A stretch of DNA of 64,000 nt, taken from NCBI RefSeq assembly GCF_003610495.1, contig NZ_RAPK01000006.1, positions 685,451-749,450 of the forward strand, in the 5' to 3' direction. Source of the stretch: Sinobaca qinghaiensis. Lineage in GTDB: Bacteria; Bacillota; Bacilli; Bacillales; Marinococcaceae. The notes under the pieces are model-generated. The model was not told where the DNA came from. It saw nothing but the letters and a program-made list of their open reading frames with translations, and did not search any database. Below are positions 39,989 through 50,689 of this stretch, one piece after another (within the stretch, counting starts at the first letter, position 1; every line of letters starts with the position of its first letter). Position numbers and translations under genes: made by a program.

Positions 39989-40575
39989 CAGAACGAAAAG
40001 CGTCTATTACAAGAAAAACAAATGAAACAAATATTACACTCGATTTCCAGGTGGACGGGACGGGAACGAGCCGGATTGAAACCGGCGTCCCTTTCATGAC
40101 GCATATGCTTGATCTGTTTACCAAGCACGGCCAGTTTGACCTGACCGTGGATGCAAAAGGCGACACCGACGTAGATGACCACCACACGACGGAAGATATC
40201 GGCATCTGTCTTGGCCATGTCCTCAAAGAGGCACTCGGCGATAAAAAAGGGATCCGCCGCTATGGCAATGCCTTTGTTCCAATGGATGAAGCCATGGCGC
40301 AGGTGGTTGTTGATTTGAGCAACCGTCCGCATCTGGAATTCCGCGGTGAATTTCCAGCACAGAAAGTCGGCACCTTTGACGTAGAGCTCGTTCATGAATT
40401 TCTCTGGAAGCTTGCTCTGGAATCAAGAATGAACCTGCACGTCATTGTGCATTACGGGTTTAACACCCATCATATGATAGAAGCTATTTTCAAGGCGCTG
40501 GCACGTGCTTTGGATGAAGCCACCCAGTTGGACGAACGCGTCAAGGGAGTGCCTTCTACAAAAGGCATGCTGTAA
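39985..40575 (+). CDS. hisB: imidazoleglycerol-phosphate dehydratase
   Basis: Converts imidazoleglycerol phosphate to imidazoleacetol phosphate. The 196-residue monofunctional form has the manganese-binding motifs [16 protein letters not shown] and, near the C-terminus, [15 protein letters not shown]. The phosphatase domain fused in enteric HisB is absent. The ATG overlaps the hisD stop by four bases. Confidence 0.97.
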   Translation: MTERKASITRKTNETNITLDFQVDGTGTSRIETGVPFMTHMLDLFTKHGQFDLTVDAKGDTDVDDHHTTEDIGICLGHVLKEALGDKKGIRRYGNAFVPMDEAMAQVVVDLSNRPHLEFRGEFPAQKVGTFDVELVHEFLWKLALESRMNLHVIVHYGFNTHHMIEAIFKALARALDEATQLDERVKGVPSTKGML

Positions 40576-40624
40576 TAAATAATACAGATTCGGACTGTTA
40601 GAAATAGACAAGGAGTGGACGTGC

Positions 40625-41269
40625 ATGATTGGTATTATCGATTATGGAATGGGTAATCTTCACAGCGTCAGCAAGGCGCTCGAACGCCTGGACCAGCCCT
40701 ATTTTATTTCCGAAGATCCGGAAGAACTGAACAAAGCAGAAGGCTTGATCCTTCCGGGGGTCGGCTCATTTAAAGACGCGATGACGCTGCTCAAAGAGAA
40801 AAATCAGGAAGATTTTATTAAAAAGTGGGCGGCGGACGGCAACCCGCTTCTCGGCATCTGCCTTGGCATGCAGCTGTTGTTTGACGGCAGCGAAGAAAAC
40901 GGCGATACAGACGGCCTTGCCTTTTTACCCGGGTATGCACGCCATTTTTCCAAGCGTAAAGATATGGATCCGGCCTTAAAGATTCCTCATATGGGATGGA
41001 ATAAGCTCGAATACCGCCTGCCGGATCATGACGTGCTCCGTGACGTGGAAGAAGGGCACGTGTATTTCGTGCATTCCTACGTTATTGAAACAAAAGACGA
41101 AGACGTATTGATCGCCGTATGTGATTATGCCGGAGACGTACCTGCTATCGTAGGGCGCGGCCGTATTATCGGTACGCAGTTTCACCCGGAAAAGAGCAGT
41201 ACGGTCGGCATGGGTATTCTTAAAAACTTCGTCACCGATGTAGCAAAGGGGCGGAACACCTATGAGTGA
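40625..41269 (+). CDS. hisH: imidazole glycerol phosphate synthase, glutaminase subunit
   Basis: Releases ammonia from glutamine and channels it to HisF. The 214-residue class I amidotransferase has the nucleophile C79 in [10 protein letters not shown] and the His-Glu pair in [10 protein letters not shown] 49-base gap from hisB includes a new ribosome binding site (AAGGAGTGG). It overlaps hisA by eight bases. Confidence 0.96.
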   Translation: MIGIIDYGMGNLHSVSKALERLDQPYFISEDPEELNKAEGLILPGVGSFKDAMTLLKEKNQEDFIKKWAADGNPLLGICLGMQLLFDGSEENGDTDGLAFLPGYARHFSKRKDMDPALKIPHMGWNKLEYRLPDHDVLRDVEEGHVYFVHSYVIETKDEDVLIAVCDYAGDVPAIVGRGRIIGTQFHPEKSSTVGMGILKNFVTDVAKGRNTYE

Positions 41270-41999
41270 TTTTATTCTGTATCCGGCCATCGATATGAGA
41301 GACGGCAAATGCGTCCGTCTCGTGCAGGGCGACTACGATCAGGAAACAATTTACGGCGACTCGCCGGCCGATATGGCCCGCACATTTGAGCAGGCCGGTG
41401 CTTTTTGGCTGCATATGGTCGATCTTGACGGCGCCAAAGCCAAAAAGCGGATTAATCATGAACATGTGCTCGAAGCAGCAAAGCTGAACATGCGCGTGCA
41501 GATCGGCGGCGGCATCCGCACGAAAGAAGATGTAGCCTACTACCTGGACCGCGGCGTGGACCGGGTCATTCTTGGAAGCGTGGCGATCAGCCATCCGGAT
41601 TTCGCAAAAGAAATGCTTGCCGAGTATGGGGAGAAAATCGCTATCGGACTCGATGCAAGAGATGGCTATGTTGCCGTGAACGGCTGGCTGGAAACGTCTG
41701 AAATGACGGCGGTTAACGTTGGAAAAGAAATGGCCGCACACGGAGCGAAGACATTTATTTTTACGGATATTGCCAAAGACGGCATGCTCTCCGGCCCGAA
41801 TGTGGACGCTATTGCTGAGCTTGCGCGTGAAACCGGGCAGGAAGTGATTGCGTCCGGCGGCGTAAGCAGCATTGATGATCTGCAGAAGCTCGCTTCCTAT
41901 AAAGGGCAAGGTATCAGCGGTGCTATTATAGGCAAAGCGGTTTATACAGGCCGGTTTACGATGGAAGAGGCTTTAAGAAAGGTGGATGGCGCATGCTGA
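41262..41999 (+). CDS. hisA: phosphoribosylformimino-AICAR-P isomerase
   Basis: Isomerises ProFAR to PRFAR. The 245-residue TIM barrel starts [19 protein letters not shown], with the general-base aspartate (D in AIDM) and the phosphate-binding loops GGGIRT and ASGGVSS in the two barrel halves. Both ends overlap neighbours (hisH and hisF), as is usual in this operon. Confidence 0.97.
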   Translation: MSDFILYPAIDMRDGKCVRLVQGDYDQETIYGDSPADMARTFEQAGAFWLHMVDLDGAKAKKRINHEHVLEAAKLNMRVQIGGGIRTKEDVAYYLDRGVDRVILGSVAISHPDFAKEMLAEYGEKIAIGLDARDGYVAVNGWLETSEMTAVNVGKEMAAHGAKTFIFTDIAKDGMLSGPNVDAIAELARETGQEVIASGGVSSIDDLQKLASYKGQGISGAIIGKAVYTGRFTMEEALRKVDGAC

Positions 42000-42751
42000 C
42001 GAAACGCATTATTCCTTGTCTGGATGTAAAAGAGGGAAGAGTTGTAAAAGGCATTCAATTTGTAGACCTCCGCGATGCCGGTGATCCGGTGGAACTGGCG
42101 GAAATTTATGATGCCCAGGGAGCGGACGAGCTGGTTTTTCTCGATATTTCCGCTTCTCATGAAGGCCGCAAAACGATGGTCGAAGTGGTCGAAGAAGTGG
42201 CAGGAACGCTTGCTATTCCATTCACCGTCGGCGGAGGCATTCACTCCCTCGAGGACATGCGCGCAATTCTGCGGGCCGGAGCGGATAAAGTCTCGGTTAA
42301 TACCGCCGCAGTAGACCGCCCGGAGCTGATTAACGAAGGCGCGGATCATTTTGGCTCACAGTGCATTGTGCTTGCTGTTGATGCCAAATATGAAGAAGCG
42401 CTCGGCTCCTGGCGTGTATACACCCACGGCGGCAGAACGCCGACAGACTGGGAAATTCAGGACTGGGTGAAAGAAGCCGTCCGTCGCGGCGCCGGGGAAA
42501 TTCTGTTAACAAGCATGGATCAGGACGGGGCGAAAACCGGTTTTGACATTAAACTGCTTCAGGCAGTCAATGAAGTTGTAAACGTGCCGGTTATTGCTTC
42601 CGGAGGCGCCGGTTCCAGGGAACACTTCATTGGAGCCTTCGAAGAGGGAAATGCGGATGCCGCGCTTGCCGCTTCGATCTTCCATTATAAAGAAACATCT
42701 ATTGAAGAAGTAAAAACCTACTTACGAGAGAAAGGGGTCCGGGTACGATGA
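41993..42751 (+). CDS. hisF: imidazole glycerol phosphate synthase, cyclase subunit
   Basis: Uses ammonia from HisH to close the imidazole ring, releasing AICAR. The 252-residue TIM barrel begins [20 protein letters not shown], with the catalytic Asp in CLDV and the second in SMDQDG, and phosphate loops GGGIHS and ASGGAGS. The start overlaps hisA by seven bases and the stop overlaps hisI by four. Confidence 0.97.
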   Translation: MLTKRIIPCLDVKEGRVVKGIQFVDLRDAGDPVELAEIYDAQGADELVFLDISASHEGRKTMVEVVEEVAGTLAIPFTVGGGIHSLEDMRAILRAGADKVSVNTAAVDRPELINEGADHFGSQCIVLAVDAKYEEALGSWRVYTHGGRTPTDWEIQDWVKEAVRRGAGEILLTSMDQDGAKTGFDIKLLQAVNEVVNVPVIASGGAGSREHFIGAFEEGNADAALAASIFHYKETSIEEVKTYLREKGVRVR

Positions 42752-43377
42752 ACAGCAATAACCTGACCTTTGATGAAAAAGGCTATATACCAGCGATCGT
42801 TCAGGATGCCGTAAGCAAAGAAGTTCTGACGCTCGCCTACATGAATGAAGAATCCCTGCAGAAAACGATTGAAACGAAAGAAACCTGGTTTTTCAGCCGT
42901 TCCCGCCAGGAGCTGTGGCATAAGGGAGAAACATCGGGTAATATTCAGAAAGTCGAAGACATCCGTTACGACTGCGACGCGGATTCGCTTGTCGTTCTCG
43001 TTCATCCGGCAGGCCCCGCCTGCCATACCGGATCCTACAGCTGTTTTACGTCCTCTCTTCTCGGAGAAGAAGTACCGGAGAAGCAGCCGGACCGGTTTGC
43101 GATTATCAATGAGCTCGAGCAGATTATTGCCCAGCGTGAAGCAGAAATGCCGGAAGGCGCCTACACGACGTATTTGTTTACAGAAGGCGTGGATAAAATT
43201 TTGAAGAAAGTCGGAGAAGAAGCAAGTGAAGTAATCATTGCTTCCAAAAACCGCGATCCGGAGGAGCTGAAGTGGGAAACCGCCGATCTTCTTTATCACC
43301 TGCTTGTGCTTTTAAGAGAGCAGAAGCTGCCGCTTGACGATGTTCTGGACGTATTGGGACAGCGTCATAAAAAATAA
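42748..43377 (+). CDS. hisI: bifunctional phosphoribosyl-AMP cyclohydrolase / phosphoribosyl-ATP pyrophosphatase
   Basis: Catalyses the second and third steps of the pathway. The 209-residue fusion has an N-terminal PRA-cyclohydrolase domain (about 1-110; [20 protein letters not shown] and HTGSYSCF with zinc-binding Cys/His) and a C-terminal PRA-pyrophosphohydrolase domain (about 120-209; [25 protein letters not shown]). This is the last gene of the operon, before a strong terminator. Confidence 0.96.
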   Translation: MNSNNLTFDEKGYIPAIVQDAVSKEVLTLAYMNEESLQKTIETKETWFFSRSRQELWHKGETSGNIQKVEDIRYDCDADSLVVLVHPAGPACHTGSYSCFTSSLLGEEVPEKQPDRFAIINELEQIIAQREAEMPEGAYTTYLFTEGVDKILKKVGEEASEVIIASKNRDPEELKWETADLLYHLLVLLREQKLPLDDVLDVLGQRHKK

Positions 43378-43386
43378 GGATAAACA

Positions 43387-43415
43387 CCCGCTGCCGAAAA
43401 GCAGCGGGCTTTTTT
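43387..43415 (+). terminator. terminator of the his operon
   Basis: CCCGCTGC / CGAAAA / GCAGCGGG then CTTTTTT. Confidence 0.95.
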
Positions 43416-43441
43416 ATGCACGTTTCCCGATATCAGTACTT

Positions 43442-43469
43442 TTCTTATCGTTTGAATAAATGATATACT
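43442..43469 (+). promoter_or_regulatory. promoter of the TPR gene
   Basis: TTCTTA at 43442-43447, a 16-base spacer and an extended -10, TGA-TATACT (43464-43469). Confidence 0.55.
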
Positions 43470-43511
43470 ACTCTTATTGCAATCGGGACCCCAACTGGAG
43501 GGAGAGAGTGA

Positions 43512-44549
43512 ATGAAATCATCAACGGAAAAAACCGGCAGAGTACTGCCGTTTCTGCAGAACGAAGAACACTATTTTAAACGCGGCATCCACGCTTTCCA
43601 AAAAAGAGAGCTGGATCGTGCGGTCAAATATTTGAAAAAAGCAATCGATATGGATCCAACCCAGGGGGTATTTCAGTGCCAGCTTGCTGTCGTATATTCT
43701 GATACCGGCGAGTATGAAGAGTCCAACCGCCTGCTCTGGCATGTGCTCGAAGATCTGGACAGCAGCCTGAGTGAATGCTATTTCTTTTTAGCAAATAACT
43801 ATGTATACCTCGGTCTATTCGATAAAGCCAAAGAGATGGCCGAGTCGTATCTTACGATGCAGCCGGAGGGGGACTTTTCCAAAGATGCCCGGGACCTGCT
43901 GGATCTGCTGCTTGAAGATGAGGAAGAAGAAAACAATCAGCAGGAAGAAGAGCTGATTATGAAATACGAAAAGTCCGAGCGCTTAATGAAAACAAAGCAG
44001 TTTGCGGAAGCAGACCAGATACTCGAAGAAATTATTGCAGATTATCCGGATTACCTGCCGGCAAAATGCCAGCTTGCCCGGCTTCTTCATGAGCAGGACC
44101 GGTCCGAAGAGGCACTGGCCCTTGTGAAAGATATTGCCCGGGAGCATATGTACCTTCCGGCGCTGTGCCAGCTTGCCGTGCTGTATGCAGAAATGGGAAG
44201 GGATACAGAAGCGCAGGAGACGGCGGAAATGCTGAAAAATATTATCCCGCTGGATAAATCGCACTTATTTTACGCGGCTTCCACCCTGTGCCGCCTCGGC
44301 TTTTATGAAGAATCCCGCCTTTTGTTTGAACGCTATGTTAAACGGCACGCGCCGACCCAGGAAGGCTTTCATTTATTTTTCGGGGCTTCGGCATATCAGT
44401 CCGGGCGCACTATCCAGGCTGAACAGCAGTGGAAGCAGAGCATGAACAAAGACAACCATACGGCAGGCGAACTGCTGAAGCACTGGAAAGAAGACGGCTT
44501 GTCCACGGAAGCTGTTCAGTCTGCGGTCAAAGAGCATTACAAGCTGTAA
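43512..44549 (+). CDS. yvcD: tetratricopeptide-repeat protein (YvcD-like)
   Basis: A 345-residue soluble protein built of TPR units: the clearest is residues 20-55 (YFKRGIHAFQKRELDRAVKY, AIDMDP), with further repeats around 55-120 and 160-300, separated by an acidic Glu-rich linker near 135-155. TPR proteins act as interaction scaffolds; the partner is unknown. Position upstream of trxB agrees with B. subtilis yvcD. GGAGGGAGAG precedes the ATG. Confidence 0.85.
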   Translation: MKSSTEKTGRVLPFLQNEEHYFKRGIHAFQKRELDRAVKYLKKAIDMDPTQGVFQCQLAVVYSDTGEYEESNRLLWHVLEDLDSSLSECYFFLANNYVYLGLFDKAKEMAESYLTMQPEGDFSKDARDLLDLLLEDEEEENNQQEEELIMKYEKSERLMKTKQFAEADQILEEIIADYPDYLPAKCQLARLLHEQDRSEEALALVKDIAREHMYLPALCQLAVLYAEMGRDTEAQETAEMLKNIIPLDKSHLFYAASTLCRLGFYEESRLLFERYVKRHAPTQEGFHLFFGASAYQSGRTIQAEQQWKQSMNKDNHTAGELLKHWKEDGLSTEAVQSAVKEHYKL

Positions 44550-44652
44550 GCAGATTAGTGGACGAAGAGTACAAAATCTCATACGATATAACAGAACGAA
44601 ACAACTCGAAAAAAACAATGAGTTTACTATATGAAAAACAGGAAACGATTAA

Positions 44653-45612
<960 letters not shown>

Positions 45613-45670
45613 GGCAGCAGAAAGATACTGTAAATGTATCTTAACCCTGCTGTAATCTATACGAAACGAA

Positions 45671-45741
45671 AAGGGGGTATGAGTATACTATTACCACCCC
45701 CCCTTTTTCATGCGCAGGCTGCGGAGCCTGCGCTTTTTTTT
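45671..45741 (+). terminator. tandem terminators after trxB
   Basis: First hairpin: AAGGGGGT (45671-45678) with a C-rich partner and TTTTT. Second: GCGCAGGCT / GCGG / AGCCTGCGC (45712-45733) with eight T residues. The second is one of the strongest in the window. Confidence 0.9.
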
Positions 45742-45850
45742 ATAAAAAAGGACGGAAGGGAAGCCGCTGTAACTTTAGGAATGGTTATTTCTATTTGTGG
45801 GAAAAGAAAAGGAATAGTATACTTAAAACAGGCAATGTGAGGTGATGAGC

Positions 45851-46339
45851 ATGCAGAGGATAACAAATTGCGTTATTCACAACAATGGAAAAATACTTAT
45901 GCTTCAAAAACCCAGCCGTTTATGGTGGGTCGCTCCCGGCGGCAAAATGGAGCCGGAAGAATCCATCCAGGATTCTGCTGTAAGGGAAACAAAAGAAGAA
46001 ACAAATATATTAGTGAAAAACCCAAACATAAGAGGGATTTATACAATGGTGATTAAAGACCAGGGGGAGACTATCTCGGAATGGATGCTCTTTTCTTTTG
46101 AAGCTTTTAAATGGGAAGGAACAGCCTGGGAATATTCACCGGAAGGACTGCTTGAATGGATTGATAAAGACAGCGTCAGCAGTCTTGATATGAATCCCGG
46201 CGATTATCATATTTTACAGCATACGCTCTTTGGAAAAGGAGTGATGTATGGAACATTCTACTTCACGCCGGAAAACGAACTGATTTCGTATGAACTAAGT
46301 GGAGGAGAGCTGAATGAATCTGGAAATGAGAGAGGATGA
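45851..46339 (+). CDS. yvcI: Nudix hydrolase (YvcI-like)
   Basis: A pyrophosphohydrolase of 162 residues with the Nudix box [20 protein letters not shown] followed by ET, which has the G-x5-E-x7-RE-x2-EE spacing. The substrate is not evident. A GTG at 45842 is in frame, but AGGTG is best placed for the ATG at 45851. The 3' end overlaps rapZ by 26 bases, matching the yvcI-yvcJ-yvcK-yvcL-crh operon of B. subtilis. Confidence 0.9.
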   Translation: MQRITNCVIHNNGKILMLQKPSRLWWVAPGGKMEPEESIQDSAVRETKEETNILVKNPNIRGIYTMVIKDQGETISEWMLFSFEAFKWEGTAWEYSPEGLLEWIDKDSVSSLDMNPGDYHILQHTLFGKGVMYGTFYFTPENELISYELSGGELNESGNERG

Positions 46340-47237
46340 AGAAGCCGTGGGAAACCGTGAGAACGATTTAGACGTAGTGATTATTACGGGAATGTCAGGT
46401 GCGGGGAAGACGGTAGCTGTCCAAAGCTTTGAAGATTTAGGCTATTACTGCGTTGATAATCTTCCTCCTGCTATTATTCCAACCTTTATTGAGCTGGTGG
46501 AATCCTCAGAAGGAAAAGTGAAGAAAATAGCGCTGGTTATTGACCTGCGCGGACGCGAATTTTTTGAGCATTTGTTTGAAACGGTGGATCATTTATCCTC
46601 CAAGCAGAATTTAAATCTTCATATTCTCTATTTGGATGCAAAAGACAATGTGCTCGTCCAGCGCTATAAAGAAACGAGACGTTCTCACCCCCTTGCCGCG
46701 GAAGAAGCTCCGCTTGAAGGCATACAGCAGGAGCGCAATATGCTTGCAGAGCTGAAAGGCCGTGCGGCTCAGGTTATTGACACCAGTGACATGAAGCCTA
46801 AACAGCTGCGGGAACGAATTATTCAATATATTTCCGGCACAGCTAAAGACGTCTTTTCTGTAAATATGATGTCTTTTGGGTTTAAATATGGACTTCCGAT
46901 AGACGCAGATCTCGTTTTTGATGTAAGATTTCTGCCAAATCCGCATTATGTAGAATTGCTGCAGCCTAAAACAGGCCTGCAGGAAGAAGTCTCATCTTAT
47001 GTCCTTAAGTGGTCAGAGACACAGGAATTTTTAACAAAGCTGATAAATCTTCTTGAATACATGCTGCCTCAGTACAAAAAAGAAGGAAAGAGCCAGCTGA
47101 TCATTGCCATTGGATGCACCGGCGGAAAACACCGGTCCGTAACGCTGGCTGAATATCTGGCTGAGCACTTTGCCTCCTCTTATTCCATGTCCACTACGCA
47201 CCGGGATATAGAAAAAGCAAAAGGCATTCTTGTATGA
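46314..47237 (+). CDS. rapZ: RNase adapter / nucleotide-binding protein RapZ (YvcJ)
   Basis: P-loop protein of 307 residues with Walker A GMSGAGKT near residue 27, ENYPP-type [10 protein letters not shown], and the C-terminal [20 protein letters not shown] that binds small molecules or RNA partners. In E. coli RapZ controls amino-sugar synthesis through small RNAs; B. subtilis YvcJ binds and hydrolyses GTP and affects competence. GGAGGAG precedes the ATG. The stop codon overlaps yvcK. Confidence 0.95.
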   Translation: MNLEMREDEEAVGNRENDLDVVIITGMSGAGKTVAVQSFEDLGYYCVDNLPPAIIPTFIELVESSEGKVKKIALVIDLRGREFFEHLFETVDHLSSKQNLNLHILYLDAKDNVLVQRYKETRRSHPLAAEEAPLEGIQQERNMLAELKGRAAQVIDTSDMKPKQLRERIIQYISGTAKDVFSVNMMSFGFKYGLPIDADLVFDVRFLPNPHYVELLQPKTGLQEEVSSYVLKWSETQEFLTKLINLLEYMLPQYKKEGKSQLIIAIGCTGGKHRSVTLAEYLAEHFASSYSMSTTHRDIEKAKGILV

Positions 47238-48178
47238 AACGGTCCAATATAGTCGTTCTAGGCGGAGGGACGGGTCTGTCTGTATTACTGAGGGGCCTGA
47301 AAACCTTTCCGGTCGACATCACAGCAATCGTAACTGTTGCAGACGATGGAGGAAGTTCCGGGCGCCTCCGAAAGGAAATGAATATACCGCCGCCCGGTGA
47401 TGTACGAAACGTGCTGGTTGCGCTGGCAGAGGTCGAGCCTATGATCGAGCAGCTGTTCCAGCACCGGTTTACTACCGGCGAAGGGCTGGTCGGCCATTCG
47501 CTCGGCAATCTGCTTCTTGCAGGCATGACATCAATAACAGGAGACTTTGCCAAAGGCATCAGTGAGCTCAGTACTGTCCTGAATGTACGCGGGAAAGTAC
47601 TGCCTTCTTCGAATCAAAGCGTAGTGCTTCATGCAAAAATGATGGATGGCACGACGGTGGAGGGAGAATCACTCATTCCTCAGGCAGAAAAACAGATCCG
47701 GCATGTGTTTTTACGTCCGGAGGGAGTTAAAGCGCTTCCAGAGAGTTTAAAAGCAATTGAGGAAGCCGATTTGATTGTGCTGGGGCCGGGAAGCCTTTAC
47801 ACTAGTATACTGCCGAACCTTTTAGTGCCTGGTATTATTGAAGCTATTCAGGAATCCAAAGCACGGAAAGTATACATTTGCAACGTGATGACGCAAAAAG
47901 GGGAAACAGATAATTTTTCCGCTTCCGATCACGTGCAGGCTATTTTTAATCATACTCATGAGCAGTTTATCGAAACAGTACTGGTAAACAATGGAATAAT
48001 TCCAGACGAGCTCATTAAAAAATATCAACAAGAGGACGCCCATCCGGTTCCATTTGATGAAGATAATATGAGAGCCTTCGGCTGCCGTGTCGTGCAGGAC
48101 GAATTCATTCGATACGATGGAATGATGCTGCGCCACAATGCAGTCAAAGTCGCTCAGTCCCTTCTTATGGAGCTGTAG
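47234..48178 (+). CDS. yvcK: gluconeogenesis factor YvcK
   Basis: A 314-residue protein of the CofD-like/YvcK family needed for normal cell shape and wall synthesis on gluconeogenic carbon in B. subtilis. Recognisable by the N-terminal [16 protein letters not shown] and [14 protein letters not shown], and the nucleotide-sugar-binding [19 protein letters not shown]. It overlaps rapZ by four bases (ATGA) and precedes whiA. Confidence 0.95.
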   Translation: MKRSNIVVLGGGTGLSVLLRGLKTFPVDITAIVTVADDGGSSGRLRKEMNIPPPGDVRNVLVALAEVEPMIEQLFQHRFTTGEGLVGHSLGNLLLAGMTSITGDFAKGISELSTVLNVRGKVLPSSNQSVVLHAKMMDGTTVEGESLIPQAEKQIRHVFLRPEGVKALPESLKAIEEADLIVLGPGSLYTSILPNLLVPGIIEAIQESKARKVYICNVMTQKGETDNFSASDHVQAIFNHTHEQFIETVLVNNGIIPDELIKKYQQEDAHPVPFDEDNMRAFGCRVVQDEFIRYDGMMLRHNAVKVAQSLLMEL

Positions 48179-48207
48179 GCGAAGTAGAAAGAGGCGGTGA
48201 AGAGCCT

Positions 48208-49158
48208 ATGTCGTCATTTGCAGCGATGACTAAAAAAGAATTAACACAGCTTGAATTAAAAGATTGCTGTGTGAAGGCGGAACTTGCTGCGCTTATTCGA
48301 ATGAATGGAACTATGAAATTTGGAAGCGGCCTGTTAACGCTTGACGTCTCTACAGAAAATGCAGCGATTGCCAGGCGGATTTATACTTTAATCAAAAAAG
48401 GCTTCAGTGAAATGCAGCTGGAAGTCCTTGTCCGGAAAAAAATGCGCTTAAAGAAAAACAACGTTTATATTGTACGTATTAAAGAAAATACCCAGAAATT
48501 TTTGTCCGATCTTCATATAATGGAAGAAAATTACCGGTTTGTCCGCTCTATTTCCCCGGATATGATAAAAAAATCCTGCTGTAAACGGGCGTATCTGCGC
48601 GGGGCTTTTCTAGCCGGGGGATCGATCAATCATCCGGATACCTCGTCGTATCATCTGGAAATTTTCTCGAACTACGAAGAGCATAATTATTCCCTCCGCC
48701 AGCTTTTTAAGGAATTTCATATTCCTTCCAAAAGCCTGGAACGGAAAAAAGGCTATATTTTATACGTGAAGGAAAGTGAGAAAATCACTGAATTTCTCAG
48801 CGTGATCGGGGCCCATCAAGCCCTGCTGTATTTCGAGGATGTCCGGATTATGAAGGATATGCGCAACTCCGTGAACCGTCTCGTTAACTGTGAAACAGCG
48901 AACCTCAATAAAACAGTAGGGGCAGCCTTACGCCAGGTGGAGAATATCCGCTTGATCCAAAGGGAAATCGGCCTCGAAAATCTTCCCCATAAAATCAGGG
49001 AAATTGCTGAATTGAGGGTGGAGCATCAGGATATTACGCTGAAAGAACTGGGAGAAATGGCCTCAGGCGGGCCAGTGAGTAAGTCAGGCGTAAATCATAG
49101 GCTTCGAAAAATAGATGAATTAGCTGAAAAAATCCGAAACGGGGAAACGGTTTCATAG
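48208..49158 (+). CDS. whiA: DNA-binding protein WhiA
   Basis: A 316-residue protein with an N-terminal LAGLIDADG homing-endonuclease-like domain that has lost nuclease activity ([19 protein letters not shown]) and a C-terminal helix-turn-helix (about 240-316; [34 protein letters not shown]). In B. subtilis WhiA associates with the nucleoid and affects division and chromosome segregation. It is the fourth gene of the yvcI-rapZ-yvcK-whiA-crh cluster. Confidence 0.96.
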   Translation: MSSFAAMTKKELTQLELKDCCVKAELAALIRMNGTMKFGSGLLTLDVSTENAAIARRIYTLIKKGFSEMQLEVLVRKKMRLKKNNVYIVRIKENTQKFLSDLHIMEENYRFVRSISPDMIKKSCCKRAYLRGAFLAGGSINHPDTSSYHLEIFSNYEEHNYSLRQLFKEFHIPSKSLERKKGYILYVKESEKITEFLSVIGAHQALLYFEDVRIMKDMRNSVNRLVNCETANLNKTVGAALRQVENIRLIQREIGLENLPHKIREIAELRVEHQDITLKELGEMASGGPVSKSGVNHRLRKIDELAEKIRNGETVS

Positions 49159-49197
49159 TATAATAAAAAGCATAACTGGCAGCTGGAGGAGGTAGAC

Positions 49198-49452
49198 ATG
49201 GTAGAAGAAAACGTTGAAGTTCAGTTAAAAACAGGTCTTCAGGCAAGGCCGGCCGCTTTATTTGTACAGGAAGCCAACAGGTTTCATTCGGATATTTCCA
49301 TTGAAAAGGATGGAAAGGTTGTAAACGCGAAAAGTATTATGGGTATTATGAGCCTTGCTGTCCGAAACGGTGCCTCCATCAAAATAATGATCAACGGCAA
49401 TGACGAAGCAGACGCAATGAAAGCACTTGTGGATTATGTAAAAAAAGAGTAA
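49198..49452 (+). CDS. crh: catabolite repression HPr-like protein
   Basis: An HPr paralogue of 84 residues. At position 15, where HPr has the phosphotransfer histidine, there is glutamine (TGLQARPAAL, Q15). Ser46 is kept in NAKSIMGIMSL, so HprK can phosphorylate it but the PTS cannot. This is the defining pattern of Crh, a CcpA co-regulator. The kinase is encoded at 33700, and a CcpA-type cre site is seen before sigL at 50656. Confidence 0.96.
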   Translation: MVEENVEVQLKTGLQARPAALFVQEANRFHSDISIEKDGKVVNAKSIMGIMSLAVRNGASIKIMINGNDEADAMKALVDYVKKE

Positions 49453-49485
49453 AAACCTCTCTCCTAAGCAGGAGAGAGGTTTTTC
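49451..49485 (+). terminator. terminator after crh
   Basis: ACCTCTCTCC / TAAGCA / GGAGAGAGGT and a T run. Confidence 0.95.
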
Positions 49486-49647
49486 AGTCTGTTGAAAAAG
49501 ACAAAAAATAGATATCTTTATACAAAAGTCTTTCTCCGAGGGAGCCGTCGCTGTTTATTTTTCATTGTTTGTTTTCAGCAACATATTTAAAGAACTCGGA
49601 GTCATGAATAGATAGACAAGATGAAATAGTTTATAGACAATCTAAAA
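49486..49647. other. spacer between two look-alike terminators
   Basis: About 160 AT-rich bases between the convergent genes crh and clpP. No ORF, tRNA or clear hairpin is seen. The flanking terminators share the loop TAAGCA and similar CTCTC stems. Confidence 0.5.
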
Positions 49648-49680
49648 AAACCCTCTCTTCTAAGCAGAAGAGAGGGTTTT
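49648..49680 (-). terminator. terminator of clpP
   Basis: ACCCTCTCTTC / TAAGCA / GAAGAGAGGGT, with A residues before it on the plus strand that become the T run for the leftward transcript. Confidence 0.92.
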
Positions 49681-49684
49681 CGTA

Positions 49685-50263
49685 TTACTTTTCGTAAACA
49701 GTGTCAATCAGGCCGTAATCTCTTGCTTCATGAGCTGTCATGAAGTTATCACGATCTGTATCGCGCTGAATTACTTCGAGCGGCTGGCCGGAACGATCTG
49801 CTAGGATCTGGTTCAGCTTCTCGCGCATTTGAATAATGCGGCGGGCGTGAATTTCGATATCAGAAGCCTGACCCTGTGTGCCTCCGAGCGGCTGGTGAAT
49901 CATTACTTCACTGTTTGGAAGAGCGAAACGCTTGCCCGGCTCACCGGCTGCAAGAAGAAATGCTCCCATGGAAGCTGCCATACCAACGCAGATAGTAGAA
50001 ACTTTAGGCTGGATGTACTGCATCGTGTCATAAATAGCCATACCTGCAGTGATGGAACCACCTGGGCTGTTAATGTAAATGGAAATGTCTTTTTCCGGAT
50101 CTTCAGCAGCCAGGAATAAAAGCTGGGCTACAATGGAGTTGGACACGTTATCGTCAATTCCGGAACCAAGCATGATAATGCGGTCTTTCAGAAGGCGGGA
50201 ATAAATATCATATGCTCTTTCCCCGCGGCTTGTTTGTTCAATTACTGTTGGAATTAAGTTCAT
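49685..50263 (-). CDS. clpP: ATP-dependent Clp protease proteolytic subunit
   Basis: Forms the double-ring serine protease chamber used with ClpX, ClpC and ClpE. The 192-residue protein has the full triad at standard positions: Ser98 (GMAASMGAF), His123 (MIHQP) and Asp172. The ribosome binding site AGGAGG lies just before the ATG on the reverse strand. A CtsR operator overlaps its promoter (separate entries), so it belongs to the class III heat-shock regulon. Confidence 0.98.
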   Translation of the reverse strand: MNLIPTVIEQTSRGERAYDIYSRLLKDRIIMLGSGIDDNVSNSIVAQLLFLAAEDPEKDISIYINSPGGSITAGMAIYDTMQYIQPKVSTICVGMAASMGAFLLAAGEPGKRFALPNSEVMIHQPLGGTQGQASDIEIHARRIIQMREKLNQILADRSGQPLEVIQRDTDRDNFMTAHEARDYGLIDTVYEK

Positions 50264-50352
50264 GTCTTATTTCCTCCTATTATATAAATTGTGTAAATAC
50301 TGACTCCATAACGAAAAACACGTATGTTTTTCATATTGTTGAGAATAGTTAT

Positions 50353-50381
50353 ATCATACTCGAATGGTCAATGTTGGTCAA
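50353..50381 (-). promoter_or_regulatory. SigA promoter of clpP
   Basis: On the reverse strand TTGACC (complement of 50376-50381), a 17-base spacer and TATGAT (complement of 50353-50358). Confidence 0.85.
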
Positions 50382-50382
50382 A
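50366..50382 (+). promoter_or_regulatory. CtsR heat-shock operator
   Basis: Two heptads, GGTCAAT and GGTCAAA, separated by three bases match the CtsR operator (direct repeat A/GGTCAAA-N3-A/GGTCAAA). The second heptad is also the -35 box of the clpP promoter, so bound CtsR would exclude RNA polymerase. Confidence 0.92.
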
Positions 50383-50620
50383 TAAAAAGCGTTTATTTTT
50401 TATCTTTTTATTGTCCAGACGCTATTCTGCTTCTCCTACTATAACAAGAGTAAAGAGAACCTTTCAATCTTCAGCATTAAAACAAAGGAAGCAATTGTCA
50501 TATGCCTAATAGTGAGTATAACCTATTTTATGCTGATTAAAACTATGGAAGATTATATGACAAAAGAAAGAAGGAGGCAGACGCTGTTTGCTACACTTCA
50601 TGTGAAGGCCTAATTACATA
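50383..50620. other. intergenic region between divergent clpP and sigL
   Basis: No established gene. A 22-codon frame, 50545-50613 (MEDYMTKERRRQTLFATLHV...), lacks a ribosome binding site of its own and contains a strong SD-like AAGAAGGAGG (50568-50577) with no proper gene behind it. Likely leader or chance sequence. Confidence 0.4.
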
Positions 50621-50648
50621 TAGACGATAATGCTGCCTGTGATATAAT
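50621..50648 (+). promoter_or_regulatory. candidate SigA promoter of sigL
   Basis: TAGACG at 50621-50626, a 16-base spacer and a perfect TATAAT at 50643-50648. The start point would be near 50655. Confidence 0.6.
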
Positions 50649-50655
50649 AAATGAT

Positions 50656-50669
50656 AGAAAGCGCTTACA
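50656..50669 (+). promoter_or_regulatory. CcpA-binding cre site at sigL
   Basis: AGAAAGCGCTTACA matches the cre consensus TGWAARCGYTWNCA at 13 of 14 positions. It begins at the predicted transcription start, so CcpA would block initiation or early elongation. Repression of sigL by CcpA through a roadblock is known in B. subtilis. Confidence 0.8.
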
Positions 50670-50689
50670 AGAAGGAGAGGTCATTTTAC

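Noticed and set aside
45634-45840. 68-codon frame after trxB
   Set aside because: It runs through two terminator hairpins and has a low-complexity, implausible sequence.
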